From: Odontocerum albicorne
Lineage: Eukaryota; Arthropoda; Insecta; Trichoptera; Odontoceridae
Length of the DNA stretch: 64,000 nt
Assembly (NCBI GenBank): GCA_949825065.1
Contig: OX463859.1
Location: 3,820,217-3,884,216 of the forward strand
Direction: 5' to 3'
Made by a program: the position numbers and the translations under genes. Every line of letters begins with the position of its first letter. The stretch's first letter is position 1. Below the pieces are notes generated by a model. The model saw nothing but the letters and a program-made list of their open reading frames with translations, was not told the DNA's origin and searched no databases. Of this stretch, positions 21,145 through 32,548 are shown piece after piece.

Positions 21145-21265
21145 CAACCTCCGTGACGTAGTAAGTAAGACTCTCCCTCCATGCCAAGATTTTTTAAAAG
21201 GATTTAAATCTTATTTCTAACTTTTGGCAGCTTTCTGGTTGATTAAAAGAGTATCTTTAAGGTTG
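21145..21265 (+). repeat. tRNA-derived SINE fragment
   Basis: GACAACCTCCGTGACGTAGT...AAGACTCTCCCTCC is a degraded tRNA-like head with the B box lost, followed by the SINE body and TTTCTGGTTGATTAAAAGAG. Diverged. Confidence 0.5.
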
Positions 21266-21859
21266 TGATGTATACAATAAAATATGATACAATGCGATTA
21301 AAATATTTTTTTTGACCTAACAAACTCTCATTCTTTGGGTAAACTTACTTCAGAAAGCAATCATCAAAATTGTAAAAGCTACTTTGAGAAAGCAGCACTA
21401 TCAAAGCTTCGAAAAGCCTGCTAATCAAGTATCTTAAGCGTAAAGTACTAACGGCGTTACTTTACAGCTACTCTCGGACGGAGTACGTTACTTTTACAGT
21501 ATTATTTAACAACGCAGGCTTTAATGTACCTATTTTATAGCGGACTCACTCACAAAACGTCTTATTATCGAACAAGAGCTACAGTAAAGCTCTTTTTCTG
21601 GCATTTTACTCAAAATATTTAATGATAAATAACGTTTGCAACTTTAGTTCCACTCATCTCTGTTTTTAATATTTTAAGAGCCGATCGAAATCAAGGTAAC
21701 CTTTCCCGTTACCTGACTTGTTTTTGAGCAATTCTAAATGTTGTTTAGGGTTTATGGTTCATAAATAAGTAATTATTAAGAATATCTAAATTAAATTGTG
21801 TACATTTGTTTGACATACTTTAATAATTAAGTTAAGCATGATAATTATTTCGACGAAAT
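21266..21859. other. Intergenic, no feature recognised
   Basis: Contains repeated short words such as GTACTAACGGCGTTACTTTACAG and GTACGTTACTTTTACAG but no assignable gene or element. Confidence 0.4.
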
Positions 21860-22310
21860 CCCCTCTTATGTCGCCGGAAATTTTCAGCGTTTTCCGATCA
21901 TGGACCTGCGCTGCGTTCTCACAGATATTGTTTATTAGCCTTTCCAGTTCACCGTTCTTCGTTTTTTTACATCGTTCTTTACTTTCCATGCAGTGAAATT
22001 CTGGAACCAGATACAAGCCAATGTTAGACTCGCTCCGTCCGCTTTAAGAAGCAACTGAACAAACTCTTAATTTCTAGTCAGCAATATTAAGTGTTTCATT
22101 ATTGATTTTTTTACCTCTCCATCATTCTTTTCTTTGCCTCTGATTGATAATATCTTACTTTTACTTTAATATGTTCATAAATTTCATATGAATATGAATA
22201 ACCTTTTGAATATTTTTAACTTGCTTTATTAACTTATGTCAGGTTGGTTAGAAGAGATGGCCGCGTTGCAATAAACTCGCCAGACTGTATTTGCAATGAA
22301 GTGTTAAATA
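21860..22310 (+). pseudogene. LINE-C (CR1/L2-like) 3' end
   Basis: A decayed version of the C-terminus seen at 46740: FPVHRSSF, then text matching AVRLWNQ (GCAGTGAAATTCTGGAACCA), LAPS, and KKQLNKLLIS. After the stop the 3' region reaches GGTTGGTTAGAAGAGATGGC...AATAAACTCGCCAGACTGTA, the family hairpin zone, now only partly paired. The AVRLWN...LAPSL..FK block is known from CR1/L2-type reverse transcriptases. Confidence 0.7.
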
Positions 22311-22454
22311 ATTCTGACTACGTTTTCCTTTGCTGGGAGCCCCATCACACTCCTTACACATGTACCGGGTCTAACTTCTCTTCTCGTGCTTAGCGCATGC
22401 CTTGCAAATTCTGAAGGATTTTTTTCGTGAGTTGATGTAACACACATGTTAGTA

Positions 22455-22560
22455 TACATCAGACATGTGCAAATACGGCTCCGAGAGCCGCATGCGGCTC
22501 TTCGTTGGGTTAAGTGCGGCTCCCAATGTCTCGTATAAAAATACAGATACTTTCTTTCCC
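22455..22560. repeat. hAT-like terminal region with palindrome
   Basis: GCGGCTC-type text typical of one class of hAT ends: GGCTC-CGA-GAGCC followed by the perfect palindrome GAGCCGCATGCGGCTC (22487-22502). A possible partner (GTGGCTCTCGTTAACC) lies near 22900. No duplication was confirmed. Confidence 0.45.
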
Positions 22561-22917
22561 CATTATAAATGTATTTTCGCTCTTTTCCTTTCTAAATGTT
22601 GTAAGTGACAAGATGTGCATATATTAATGCGACTGTCAAAGATGCAAGTATTGGTGTATACGTGTGTGCTATGATTTCAATGTGTAGGGTGCGTGCGTAA
22701 ATCCTGCATATTTATGTGCGCAAGCGACGCAAATCGTATTCTGCGCTATTTTCTTATATGTGTATTTTTGATACTTTATGTAGCAATTAAAATTTGTGTA
22801 GAATATGAAATAAATTAGAATTAGTGTATTTAATACTACGTGAGAAATTGAATATGGTGTGACTCTTTATATATTGTATTTATATGAAAATCAAGAATGT
22901 GGCTCTCGTTAACCTCA
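22561..22917. other. AT-rich interior of possible hAT MITE
   Basis: No coding. It may be the interior of a non-autonomous hAT bounded by 22470 and about 22915, but I could not verify the right end. Confidence 0.3.
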
Positions 22918-23235
22918 TTTAAATAAATAAATAAATAATATTAGGTTTATTGACAGCAACATAGTATGTACAAGATCACGCCTGAATAACATTTCTAAAA
23001 ACACATAAATTGCAGACAATACATCAGACGCAGAAGCTATCAAAAGGTCTGGGCTCATCTAATAGCATCCCCTCGGCCAAAATACACCCCACCAATATAG
23101 GGCGAACCCAGCCATGGGGACACCAGATGTTTTTCAGCCCACACCCTTAGACACGTAGAAACAGGAATATATACAAAAAAATAAACACAGAAAATAAATA
23201 TAGTAGATGACAAAAAAAATTTATGCCCACCCCTG
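22918..23235 (-). repeat. LINE-P copy, minus strand
   Basis: The (ATTT)n tail lies on the left, then GGTTTATTGACAGCAACATA, then the LINE-P body through CAGCCCACACCCTTAGACAC. Very similar to 36063-36360, so probably young. The 64-residue minus-strand frame is shared by both copies but looks non-coding. Confidence 0.85.
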
Positions 23236-24700
23236 GTATATATCGACATACGTTTAGAAACAATCTTTAATATCCTGTTTGGAAGCCCCTGCGAATTATT
23301 TATTCTAACATATTTGGACCCGGAGACTGTAGGTTGAATGAAAATTCATGTCAAAATCGCACAATTCACTGCAAATTGATGACACGACGTCAAAATCTAT
23401 GCAGCTGTAAATAAATAAAAATTAAATGATTAAAATAAAAAAAAACTACAGCATTAATTTTTTTCATAAGTATTTATTAAGTTACTTTGTGGTGACCTAT
23501 ACTTTTTAAATAAAACTAAAATGCTTTACTTAGAAACAATTTATTCTTATTTAGTTATTCTTGAATAAACTTTTTACAAATTAGTGATTGCAGTATTTTA
23601 GGTTTCAGTTTAAATGACTCGCTATTTGTGAAGCGTTTTTTTTTTCGAGAGATGGTGAAATAGATAAATATATCAAAAGGCGTGTTGCTGCAGATTGCAA
23701 GATCGTAAGAACTGTTTTTGCCTATAAATAAACACAAAAATCTTAAAAAAAATATTGTGCAGTGGTGTGCTAGTGGAAACCTTGATGGGAATTATTTTAT
23801 CATCACTTCCACCATGCTTGTTTTATTTATACTTATTGGTAAAGTGCCCATTGATAATTTTTAAACAATACCATGGATACGAAAAAAAAAAACAATTCAA
23901 ACTACTTTAGACCGACTATTTCAGCAGACATTCAACAGAATTTCTGTTATCTGAGAGGCGATCTGACATTTGATGGAAACGTTGAGGGTAAAATTGAAAG
24001 AAATGGACGCCAAGATAGTGGATGAAATATTGTATTTCATATAACCTTTAAAGGCTTGCGGAAAACGTGGCTAAAATATCACATTATAACCAAAATATAA
24101 AAAAAAGACACGGGAACTAAAATTCGAATTAAAGGATAAAAAAAAACATTCATGCTGTGAAGTGTCCATGCACTAAAGGGAATTTGTCGAGTCCATATAT
24201 GAAAGAAAACAAAATAAAGATATCCATGGATAAAGTTGAGAGTGACTCTGTGAGTAAAAGCATTGTGTGGTGAACAGTAAAAGAGAAAAACAAATTTTAC
24301 TATTTGGTGAGTATGTCTTTGGGAAATGGTAAGACACTGAAATATATGGAAAATCGTGGTGCTACACTTTACCGTTCAGTTCGATCCCACCACCACCCCA
24401 TTTCGTTATGAGGGACAATATAAGTCCCCATCCAGTGCGATTTACATTAGAAGATCGAAATCATCTTATATTTTCGTATTAATGGGTCGTCACGTAATGA
24501 CGAAAAATAGACTACCCATAGAAACTCATTCTCTGAGTTGGTGGCGGACAGACGATGGACATACTTAAGAACGAACAGACTTCAGAACGAACAGACTTAA
24601 GATCCGACATCACGGGAGACGGAAAATGACTCGTAGTACAGTAAATATATAATACTTATAAAGTAGCCTAAGTTCAATAATAAAGCAAGTTGACTGTACT
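23236..24700. other. Long stretch without recognised genes
   Basis: AT-rich. Two items: 23665-23780 (AAAAGGCGTGTTGCTGCAGA...) resembles the inverted-repeat ends of the composite at 41752, and 24567-24600 holds two copies of AGAACGAACAGACTT. No coding frame looks real. Confidence 0.45.
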
Positions 24701-24719
24701 TTGACAGAAAATCAATCCT

Positions 24720-25160
24720 TTGACGCCATTAGATCAGAGAAACTAATAAGTCCGAATATTAACCGATGGAATTGGATGTTTCGGAATCTCGGAACCCTTC
24801 GGAAATGTTTAACTCGATTATCATCTTTAGACAACAGGATGTGTTCTGCGAATCGATCCAGATGGCTGTAAAAAATTCTACGTGGTGAATGGACAAAATT
24901 GAAGCTAAAGAGTTTGCCATTTAAACTCTTATGGATAATTAAGATGGCTTAAACATGTTGAGAAAATGGAAGACGAATTATGACTTAGCAAATGTATTAA
25001 TCAAAATGAAGTTTATAGTGTGACTGGCACAAGTAATTGTCGAAGGAATCCTTACATCTCCAGAATTCAGTATGAAGAATATCGTTGTTATAGTAAAAGA
25101 AAGTCAACGTATAAAACACATAACACAGTACCCGATTTACAAAAAAATGTTTATATTTTA
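24720..25160 (+). pseudogene. Possible LINE RT fragment
   Basis: The plus strand reads RWLKHVEKMEDEL near 24945-24985, close to the WFGHVERMEDERL block of LINE-K relatives. The rest is too decayed to align by eye. Confidence 0.3.
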
Positions 25161-25189
25161 TTAATATAGGGTGGCCCATGAAAAGCTGA

Positions 25190-25720
25190 AAGATGTACAT
25201 CACTGTACTGCGCACACTGATATCGTCGCCCTGGCAGTGTGCGCAGTAGCTTCATCCTATTGGAACCGTATCTCCTAATTATTTTTAACCGCTGGGCGTA
25301 AAAAAAATTCAAGCATTATCCCATACAGGGCCCCGTTAATTCTTTCTGGCTGTCCTTCCTCATTTTCAAAGAAATAGGGGGCGATAACTCTTTAAGCCAG
25401 AACACCGCACCAAAGAGTGCATTTTTGGGAATACAATTCTGTACCCTAGAGGATAAACCACGGAAGTCACTTTGCACCCTAGAGGATAAACGTCATATGC
25501 GTCATACATGAATTGTATGATGCAACGTCGTTTATACTCTGGGGTAAAATGTGACTCCCGTGGTTTATCCTCTAGGGTACAGAATTGATGTTGATGTAAT
25601 TCCCTGGGATTTTAAGTACCCCAAAATTTGCAATTTTCTTTGTTGATGCACCCGTTTAAATTAAAATGGGCCTCATCGCTCATTATTAAGTTGTTCAAAA
25701 AGTTGTTGTTATCTCTGGCT
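25190..25720 (-). pseudogene. DDE transposase fragment (IS630/Tc/mariner-like)
   Basis: The minus strand gives MSDEAHFNLNGCINKENCKF, then W, a stop, NPRELHQHQ, an interruption by a MITE, and then LYSQKCTLWCGVLA, a stop, and VIAPYFFENEEGQPERINGA. These blocks match a transposase type common in insects whose first catalytic Asp sits in SDEAHF. That Asp is intact. The N-terminal DNA-binding part and the later catalytic residues are deleted. The protein was a DNA-cutting transposase; this copy is dead. Confidence 0.8.
25439..25582. mobile_element. Palindromic MITE nested in the transposase fragment, 144 bp
   Basis: CTGTACCCTAGAGGATAAAC on the left and its complement on the right form arms of about 65 bp around a short centre (CATGAATTG region). 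AATT flanks it on both sides (25435-25438 and 25583-25586). Removing it restores a continuous HQHQ-LYSQKC reading of the host transposase, which confirms both boundaries. Each arm carries the word CCCTAGAGGATAAAC twice, once with changes. Confidence 0.9.
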
Positions 25721-26173
25721 AGGTGTTGAAATCAAATAGCGTACTGCTAAGTATTTTTAATTTGTTATCTTTGGATAGTAACGTTCTATAACCTGTAAAA
25801 AAAATTAAAATGAACAAATTATGACTTTTTCAAACTCTTCAGTCTTTCAGTGGCCACCCTGTATTGAGTTTAATGAAAATCTCTCAGTACAGAGATGGAA
25901 TGGACATTGAGCAGTGCTGAAATTGTGCGAATTGAAGTGGGGGGACTTTAATTTGTGCTTGACGCTTGTTTCATTAAGGAGACGCAGACCAGTGGTCGGG
26001 ACATGTCGGGGCAATAAGTGTTATTAGGCCTAACATGTGTGTTTGGTATTTTTGTTAAGCCTATGGCGAGGGACGAATGTGGTAAATGGTAAAATGTATT
26101 TTTCCTTTTTAGTTTTTTCAACTTTCAAGTTCTTTTCACCACATTCATCGTGAAACTAAACGATTTAAATTAA

Positions 26174-26797
26174 CCCTTCCCTTACGGTGATAAAAATAAT
26201 GCGCGTGCTCCGGTGTTGGGTAGTGAGTACGCAATAAAAAATTAGCGATTTTAAATCGGAAAAATAAGAACATTCATAGATAATCCCCTTAATTAATTAT
26301 AATTGAAGTTAAAAATTATAATAATTGAGATTTATTTGCTGAAAACATTAAAAAACCATCTGGCAACGCTCACGGAACGGGCGTACGTCTAACCTATTTG
26401 CAAGCTTAGAAGCCACTAGTGGCGCGGAATGTCAGTCGCATACCCCGGCGCTTACGCTTAATGCTTGCGACGTTGAGACATTTCAGCTCCTCGCAATTCA
26501 GTCTAGTATGCAAGAGTGAGATGTGAATATAGTGTCGCGCTTCCCGCATACTATTCACCTATCGTCAAGACGAGGCACTCGCAGCGTTTAAATGCGAATT
26601 TGTTTACGATATCTTTACAAAACACCTCGATGTAGTCTAAAAATTCTGATTATTATTAACATTATTTTTTAAATCAATGCGTAAATATATCATGGAGGAA
26701 TAGCTAAAATCTTAACCTTGTATTTATAATATTTATAGAGATATTGATGGTTATTAGAAGCAACGTGTAGAAGATACCCAACACAGGGAAGGAAAGG
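26174..26797. mobile_element. piggyBac-like MITE, copy 1 (624 bp)
   Basis: TTAA flanks both ends (26170-26173 and 26798-26801). The ends are CCCTTCCCTTACGGTG and, inward from the right, CCTTTCCTTCCCTGTG. TTAA targets with CC-starting ends are the mark of piggyBac elements. No transposase is present. The copy at 39455 is the same family in the opposite orientation. Confidence 0.85.
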
Positions 26798-26801
26798 TTA
26801 A

Positions 26802-27160
26802 ATACGTTTTTATAAATTACTATTTAAGATAAAAGTTTAACATCTTTTTAACGTTCCTCTCCACATTAGAGGCTGGCAATCATCATAGATTTATTTAACT
26901 TCGTGAAACCACTCTAAGATTGTTCAACCAGGAATTACTTTTTCTTTCTACACTTCATTTTCCTGGTATCTTCCCCTCCAACTTGAATGATTTGTTATTT
27001 GTTTCGTTTCCTTTCATTAAATGTCCAAAATATTCAAATATTCTCTCCTCAATGCAAGCGATCTCCTTTAGCACCACATTTCGAATGCTTCTATTTATTT
27101 TGTAGTGGCTTGGGTGAGTGTCCAAGTCTCTATGTCATAAATAAGTTTAACGGTTACTTC
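26802..27160. other. Intergenic, possible LINE-K relic
   Basis: TCAACCAGGAATTACTTTTT...TTAAATGTCCAAAATATTCA on the minus strand weakly recalls the WFGH and ALRRI regions of LINE-K. Too eroded to call. Confidence 0.3.
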
Positions 27161-27362
27161 TTCTACTTCTCAGTGTCATGTCAGGTTCCCCCTTCGTTGA
27201 ATATAATCTGAGAGTAGACATCTTTGTCCCCGGCAGCCTTATGCCAGTCCAATCACGTATATTGCGGAGCCAGGAAATTTGCCTTCTGCCAAGACTTCTT
27301 CGGCCTTCTATTTTGCCTTGGATGATCAGGTGCAGTAATTTGTACTTTGCTCCTCTAAGTTA
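27161..27362 (-). pseudogene. LINE-W 3' end, short
   Basis: The minus strand gives LLHLIIQGKI, LG.., RNIRDWTGI and the GGT-stop end with the GAA tail. A deletion of about 30 bp removes the GDLFRAAG area. It is truncated just upstream of HLIIQGK. Confidence 0.82.
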
Positions 27363-27714
27363 CTAAGAACCATCTTTATTAGTTAATGAAATTAAAAAAA
27401 CCTTCATCAATTATAGTGCAACGTAGCATATCAGAACTCACCTTGATTTATGAGAGTGAAGGGGCCTTGAAAAATTTAAAATGCCACTACTCGGTTTGAA
27501 AAACCATGTTTTTTTATGATTGTCAAATGAGGTGTTGTAGAAATTCAAATGTTGTTCTTTCTTATGCGTGTTGAAGTTGAATGAAAACTGCTGGTGGAGC
27601 TTTGAGTTATCATAATAACAGTACAATATCTTAAAACACTCAACCTACTTTATATGTCTTCGTTTTTACTTCAGCCACATAAAATGCAGTCTATATTACA
27701 TGCATACATACATA
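27363..27714. other. Intergenic, no feature recognised
   Basis: No assignable element. Confidence 0.4.
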
Positions 27715-28080
27715 TAATCAAGACTTTGCCTTATTGAGGAAGGCAGAGAAGAGAAAACGCCGGAATTTTATATTTCGACACACATCCTTCATTAATACAC
27801 CTTCTTATACAGCTTCTCTTACTTTCTACGTTTTCTTTTTTCCACATATTATTAACTTGATTGCACCATATTTAACTTGCCCTTCCCCTCTCAGTGCTAT
27901 CTGTTCAAATTGTATTCTATATATATTTTGGTAAGTTTTTATATTAATTCGTTACACACGCCCAAACCATTTCAGAGTTCTTTTCAAATTACTCAACACA
28001 TAAGTCACCGCAGTCTATCTACATTAATCATATTATACAGACATTTAGAAAGTTTTTTCTCGTCTCTAAACACTTTCAAG
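27715..28080 (-). pseudogene. LINE-K fragment, decayed
   Basis: Minus-strand blocks: KELKWFGRVKRINIKTYQNI, then KRKRRKRSCIRRCIN in the place of RSTRNRRSCMRRCMD, and an end AFSLLCLPQ in the place of SVLSAYPDR. Stops interrupt each block. Confidence 0.6.
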
Positions 28081-28194
28081 GGGTTATGTTTTTTTATTTA
28101 ATATGAATTAAAGAATCGTTTTTCACTTTCCGACTAGACACGGTATTTTTTTTTCAATTTGCGACTCCAACAATGAATATATTATTATAACGTT

Positions 28195-28912
28195 TGAGGT
28201 TTTTTAAATAGTATTAAGGTTATAATAATTGATAATCAAAAAGTATTAAAGTTATAATAATTGATAATCAAATAGTATTAAAGTTATAATAATTGATAAT
28301 CAAATAGTATTAAAGTTATAATAATTGATAATCAAATAGTATTAAAGTTATAATAATTGATAATCAAATAGTATTAAAGTTATAATATTTGATAATTTAA
28401 TAGTATTAAAGTTACAATAATTGATAATCAAATTGTATTAAAGTTATAATAATTAATAATCAAATAGTTTTAAAGTTATAATCATTGATAATCAAATAGT
28501 ATTAAAGTTATAATAATTGATAATCAAATAGTATTAAAGTTATAATTATTGATAATCAAATAGTATTAAAGTTATAATAATTGATAATCCAATAGTATTA
28601 AATTTATAATAATTGATAATCCAATAGTATTAAATTTATAATAATTGATAATCAAATAGTATTAAAATTATAATAATTGATAACCAAATAGTATTAAAGT
28701 TATAATAATTGATAATCAAATAGTATTAAAGTTATAATAATTGATAATCAAATAGTATTAAAGATATAATAATTGATAATCAAATAGTATTAAATTTATA
28801 ATAATTGATAATCAAATAGTATTAAAGTTATAATAATTGATAATCAAATAGTATTAAAGATAAAATAATTGATAATCAAATAGTGTTAATGTTATAAGAA
28901 TTGATAATCAAC
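28195..28912. repeat. Minisatellite, 32-bp unit, about 22 copies
   Basis: Unit TATTAAAGTTATAATAATTG + ATAATCAAATAG. The period is 32 bp with very few indels; variants include AATTTAT and CCAATAG. Confidence 0.96.
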
Positions 28913-28939
28913 ATAAAGTGACAATATGTGTCAGAAATG

Positions 28940-29540
28940 ATAAGGGTTGTACGTGAACTCAGGTGAATTGAAGAACAGCACTCGAACGAATTAATGAAGA
29001 AAAACTAACAAAACTAATATAAAATGCATATGCTAAAGAAAGCATGTCAGAGGAAGATCAATATAAATTTGGTTGTATCAATTAAATCAGTGCTTCCCAA
29101 ATTGGGGGCCGCGGGAATTCTCGTGAGGGGTCGCCAAAATATTCAATACAAGGTACAAATATTCATGTGAGTATTAAATTGTTTCATGTGAGTATAGTTT
29201 TTATTTGAAAACAAAGTTTTTAAGCAAGTTCCTATAATTTTGTGTTGAATATAAATATGTGTATTTTAATTGTAATAGTTATTGCCAAATAAATCTTCAA
29301 TTATAAAAAAATGTTTTGGGGGGGGGGGGTATTAATTACTTCGGATTTAGGGGGCCGTTACATGAAAGTAATTGGGAAGCACTGAATTAAATGATATTGT
29401 GAAAAAAGGAAACGTAGAAAGTCGGAGAAATCGGGGAAGTTGTATGGATACAGAAAAGGCTAAGAATGTCTGTCGAGATAGGAAAATCAGGCGCTCTAGC
29501 CTCTCTGTCTACCCAACACGGTGATACTCGTAAATATTTT
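28940..29540 (+). pseudogene. LINE-K copy split by a hAT MITE
   Basis: Before the MITE: GRGSI.FGCIN-like text in the place of GRPRKIWLDQVN. After it: NDIVKKGNVESRRNRGSCMD, then EKAKNVCRDRKIRRSSLSVY and P. Joining the two parts across the MITE gives the LINE-K order. The C-terminal part reads unusually well, so this copy is younger than most. Confidence 0.75.
29088..29384. mobile_element. hAT MITE nested in LINE-K, 297 bp
   Basis: Ends CAGTGCTTCCCAA and its complement TTGGGAAGCACTG are perfect inverted repeats. The 8-bp duplication AATTAAAT is exact (29080-29087 and 29385-29392). No coding. It contains a long run of G near 29318. Confidence 0.95.
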
Positions 29541-29544
29541 TATT

Positions 29545-29770
29545 TATTTATTTATTATTACACATGACAAGAAATATACACAATTTGAGAAAAAACAACA
29601 GGTAATTTGATTTGGACATATAATTATAATGGATCTGGGTTTGTTGCCTTTCATTTGTCATATCCCCAGTAAACTAGGCTTTTGCCTGTATCTCACTGAG
29701 GATATTTAGCATGAAAAAATAAATCGATACTTCTTTCCGATTTTTGATAACACAAATATGTATCCGATAT
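29545..29770 (-). repeat. LINE-T 3' end
   Basis: Begins with ATTTATTTATTATTACACAT (tail on the minus strand) and continues through the AGGC-TTTT-GCCT hairpin to ACTTCTTTCCGATTTTTGAT. Truncated like most copies at about 200 bp. Confidence 0.82.
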
Positions 29771-29824
29771 TAAAATTTCAGGTTGTTATTACAGTTTATA
29801 TAAGTATAGTAAAAATCTTATGAA

Positions 29825-30018
29825 TAAGCTACCAAATACACATAAATAAGCTACCAAATACACATAAATAAGCTACCAAATACACATAAATAAGCTACCA
29901 AATACACGTAAACAAGCTACTAAATACACGTAACTAAGCTACCAAAAACACATAAATAAGCTACCAAATACACGTAAATAAGCTACCAAATACACTTAAA
30001 TATGCTACCAAATATAAC
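29825..30018. repeat. Tandem repeat, 22-bp unit, about 9 copies
   Basis: Unit AAGCTACCAAATACACATAA + AT, with CGT/CTT variants toward the right end. Confidence 0.94.
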
Positions 30019-30649
30019 TGTTTTTAACCGTTCTTTTGGTTACTTGATAATAAAATACACGAGTAAAATAAAAACTGTAGTGAAAACAGTTTAAAAAGAA
30101 AAACTTCAATAGCCATTTTAAAATATATTCCGCTTTCCCCATCCCGTTTAATTGGTATCCTTAGATACCGTAGACCCGCCGGTCGACTAACTAGGAATTT
30201 CTTGAAATTTTATTTTCTTAAACCGCCCAAGTCTCACGTTTCTATATTAATAATACGATAAATACTCCGACCCAATTAGTTTTGGATTCTTGTGGTTTGA
30301 GGAAATATCTTGTTTAATATTAAATTTTATACAAAGTCTCCTCGCAGGTTTAAAACTTGTAATGTGATATTCACCTTGAATTTTATCGTTCTGGGAAACG
30401 AGTTCTGAAATTGTAGTTAAAATGGTGTTTTCCGTTTTTGTTAAAATTCTCCTACAATAAGGTTTAACTTTTGAAAAATATAAGGCCTCTAAAACCACGA
30501 TCACATTACAGTTTTGAAGGTTTAAATGAAAACATTACTATATCGTTACGAGGCAATATTTATAAAAAATAGTGAATTATAAAATATTTATGTATGTTAA
30601 AAGGTGTAATAAGTAAATAAAACACTTATTTTAGATTTTTGTTGAAGAT
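30019..30649. other. Intergenic, no feature recognised
   Basis: Positions 30140-30240 are more GC-rich than the surroundings. An 85-residue minus-strand frame at 30247-30504 matches nothing I know and may be chance. Confidence 0.35.
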
Positions 30650-30813
30650 AAACTAAATTGATAATTTTAATATTTATTATTAAATATTTAATTATTGAAT
30701 ATTTAATATTCGAAATCAAAATGAAACTGTAAAAATTTTAAAGCAATCGATGAAGAACTTTCGGAGACTAGAGATTTTCTATTAACTAACATTTACATTT
30801 TTATTTATATAGA
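30650..30813 (-). mobile_element. Helitron-like 5' end, minus strand
   Basis: Read on the minus strand it starts TCTATATAAATAAAAATGTA at 30813 and contains AAAGTTCTTCATCGATTGCT, matching 597-700, then jumps to the TTTTCATTTTGATTTCGAAT part. It abuts the truncated mariner at about 30835. Confidence 0.5.
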
Positions 30814-30834
30814 AGATAAGAGGAATGAGGTAGG

Positions 30835-31404
30835 GGGACGTTCGACAATTGATTTCTGTTGTTTTCACTCAAAACATGTGAAACCCAAGCGCCGAACTTC
30901 TGGACTTTTCCCATTGATTTAAGGTAGCGGTATACAGTCATGTGACTACAATTCATCTGTTCAGCCAAGTCTAGGGTGGTTTGAAGGGGATCTTCATGAA
31001 TAATATGGTTTGAGCGGTCTTCATCGAATTCCACTGGTCGTCCGGAACGCTCCATGTCTTTCAGGTCAAAATTTTCGTCTTTGAAACGCAAAAACCATCG
31101 ACGAGCTGTCCTTTCATTCATAGCATCTTCATCGTACACTTCGCAAATATCGCGAGCAACTTTGGTAGCTTAACTTCCTCGATTGAACGCGAACAGAAGG
31201 AGGTGTCGAAAATGCTCACTTTCGTCTACTTGACATTCCATTTTGAAGGCTTGTAATCAAATAAAACGTAAAAGCAAACGCAATATCTTGTGGAGTAGAA
31301 AATTTTCTTTCGAATGACGTATAACCTTTACCATTTTGTTTTACTTTTGGTGCTAATTTTTAAATTTGAAAAAAAAAACGGACACAACTTATGTTAACAC
31401 CTAA
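30835..31404 (-). pseudogene. Mariner, 5' half (MECQVDE family)
   Basis: The 5' inverted repeat on the minus strand is TTAGGTGTTAACATAAGTTG (31404 leftward), with TA outside at 31405. The start codon lies near 31242 (MECQVDESEHFRHLLLFAFN). The DNA-binding part follows: NERTARRWFLRFKDENFDLK, MERSGRPVEFDED, HMTVYRYLKSMGKVQKFGAW, VLSENNRNQ. A stop occurs after FNRGS. Everything after about residue 115, including all catalytic Asp residues, is missing. It is dead. Related 5' halves lie at 38305, 54895 and 57703. Confidence 0.9.
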
Positions 31405-31406
31405 TA

Positions 31407-32548
31407 TATGCGCGGTACTATTGTATAATACTATAAAACTTATATCTAATACGGTATGGTTATTAAGAAAGAGACTCATATGCGCGGCACCACAATTCTA
31501 GAAAGCTTCTATCTAATACGGTATGGTTATTAAGAAAGAGGTTTGTATGCGCGGCACCATAATTTTAGAAAGCTCCTATCTAATACGGTATGGTTATTAA
31601 GAAAGAGACTCATATGCGCGGCACCATAATTCTAGAAAGCTCCTATCTATTACGGTATGGTTATTAAGAAAGAGACTTATATGCGCGACACCATAATTCT
31701 AGAAAGCTCCTATCTAATACGGTATGGGTATTAAGAAAGAGACTTATATGCACGGCACCATAATTCTAGAAAGCTCCTATCTAATACGATATGGTTATCA
31801 ACGAAGAGACTTATATGCGCAGCACTGTAATTTTTAAAAGCTTCTATCTAATACGGTATGATTATCAATGAAGATAATTATATGTGCGGCACTATTTTTC
31901 TAAAAAAGCTTCTATCTTATATGGTATGGTTATCAAGAGAGAGACATATGTTCGGCACTATAATTCCAAAAAGCTTATATCTAAAATAATGTATGGTTAT
32001 CAATGAAGATACTTATATGTGACGCAATATAATTTTAAAAAGCTTCTATGTAATACGGTATGGCTATCAAAAAAGAGACTCAGACCATACTTCTAAAAAG
32101 TTCATATCTAATATCGTACGTTAACCAAAAATATATGGTACTTAAATAATTCATAAAAGCTCCTATCTTATACGGTATGGTTATCAAGAAAGAGACCTAT
32201 ATACGCGGTACTATAATTCTAAAAAAACTTCTATCTTATACGGTATGGTTATCAAGAAAGAGACATATGCGCAACAGTATAATTCTAAAAAGCTTATAAC
32301 TCATACGGTATGGTTATCAATAAGATACTTATTTGTGTGGTACTATAATTCTAAAAAAACTTCTATCTTATACGTTATGATTATCAAGAAAAATACTTAT
32401 ATGCGCGACACTATAATTCTAAAACGGTATGGTTATCAAGAAAGAGACATATGCGCAGCACTATAATTCTAAAAAGCTTCTATCTAATACGGTATGGTTA
32501 TCAAGAAGAAATTTATTTGTGTGGTACTATAATTCTAAAAAAAATAAG
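31407..32548. repeat. Tandem array, about 65-bp unit, 17 copies
   Basis: Unit TATCTAATACGGTATGGTTA-TTAAGAAAGAGACTTATATG-CGCGGCACCATAATTCTAGA-AAGCT. Copies on the left are nearly identical; those on the right are shorter and more divergent. A mariner sits at its left edge. The open plus-strand frames over it are repeat read-through. Confidence 0.93.

Larger units (their letters stand above)
25167..25861 (-). mobile_element. Tc/mariner-type DNA transposon remnant, 695 bp
   Basis: Inverted ends YAGGGTGGCC...ATGAAA-like: TAGGGTGGCCCATGAAAAGC on the left, and the complement of CTTTCAGTGGCCACCCTG on the right. TA flanks both (25165-25166, 25862-25863). The element has lost much of its interior and carries a MITE at 25439-25582. 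Confidence 0.82.

Noticed and set aside
23055..23249. Conserved 64-residue frame shared with 36191-36385
   Set aside because: The two copies are nearly identical LINE-P repeats, so similarity reflects recent duplication, not selection on a protein. Older copies (16345, 51105) do not keep the frame.
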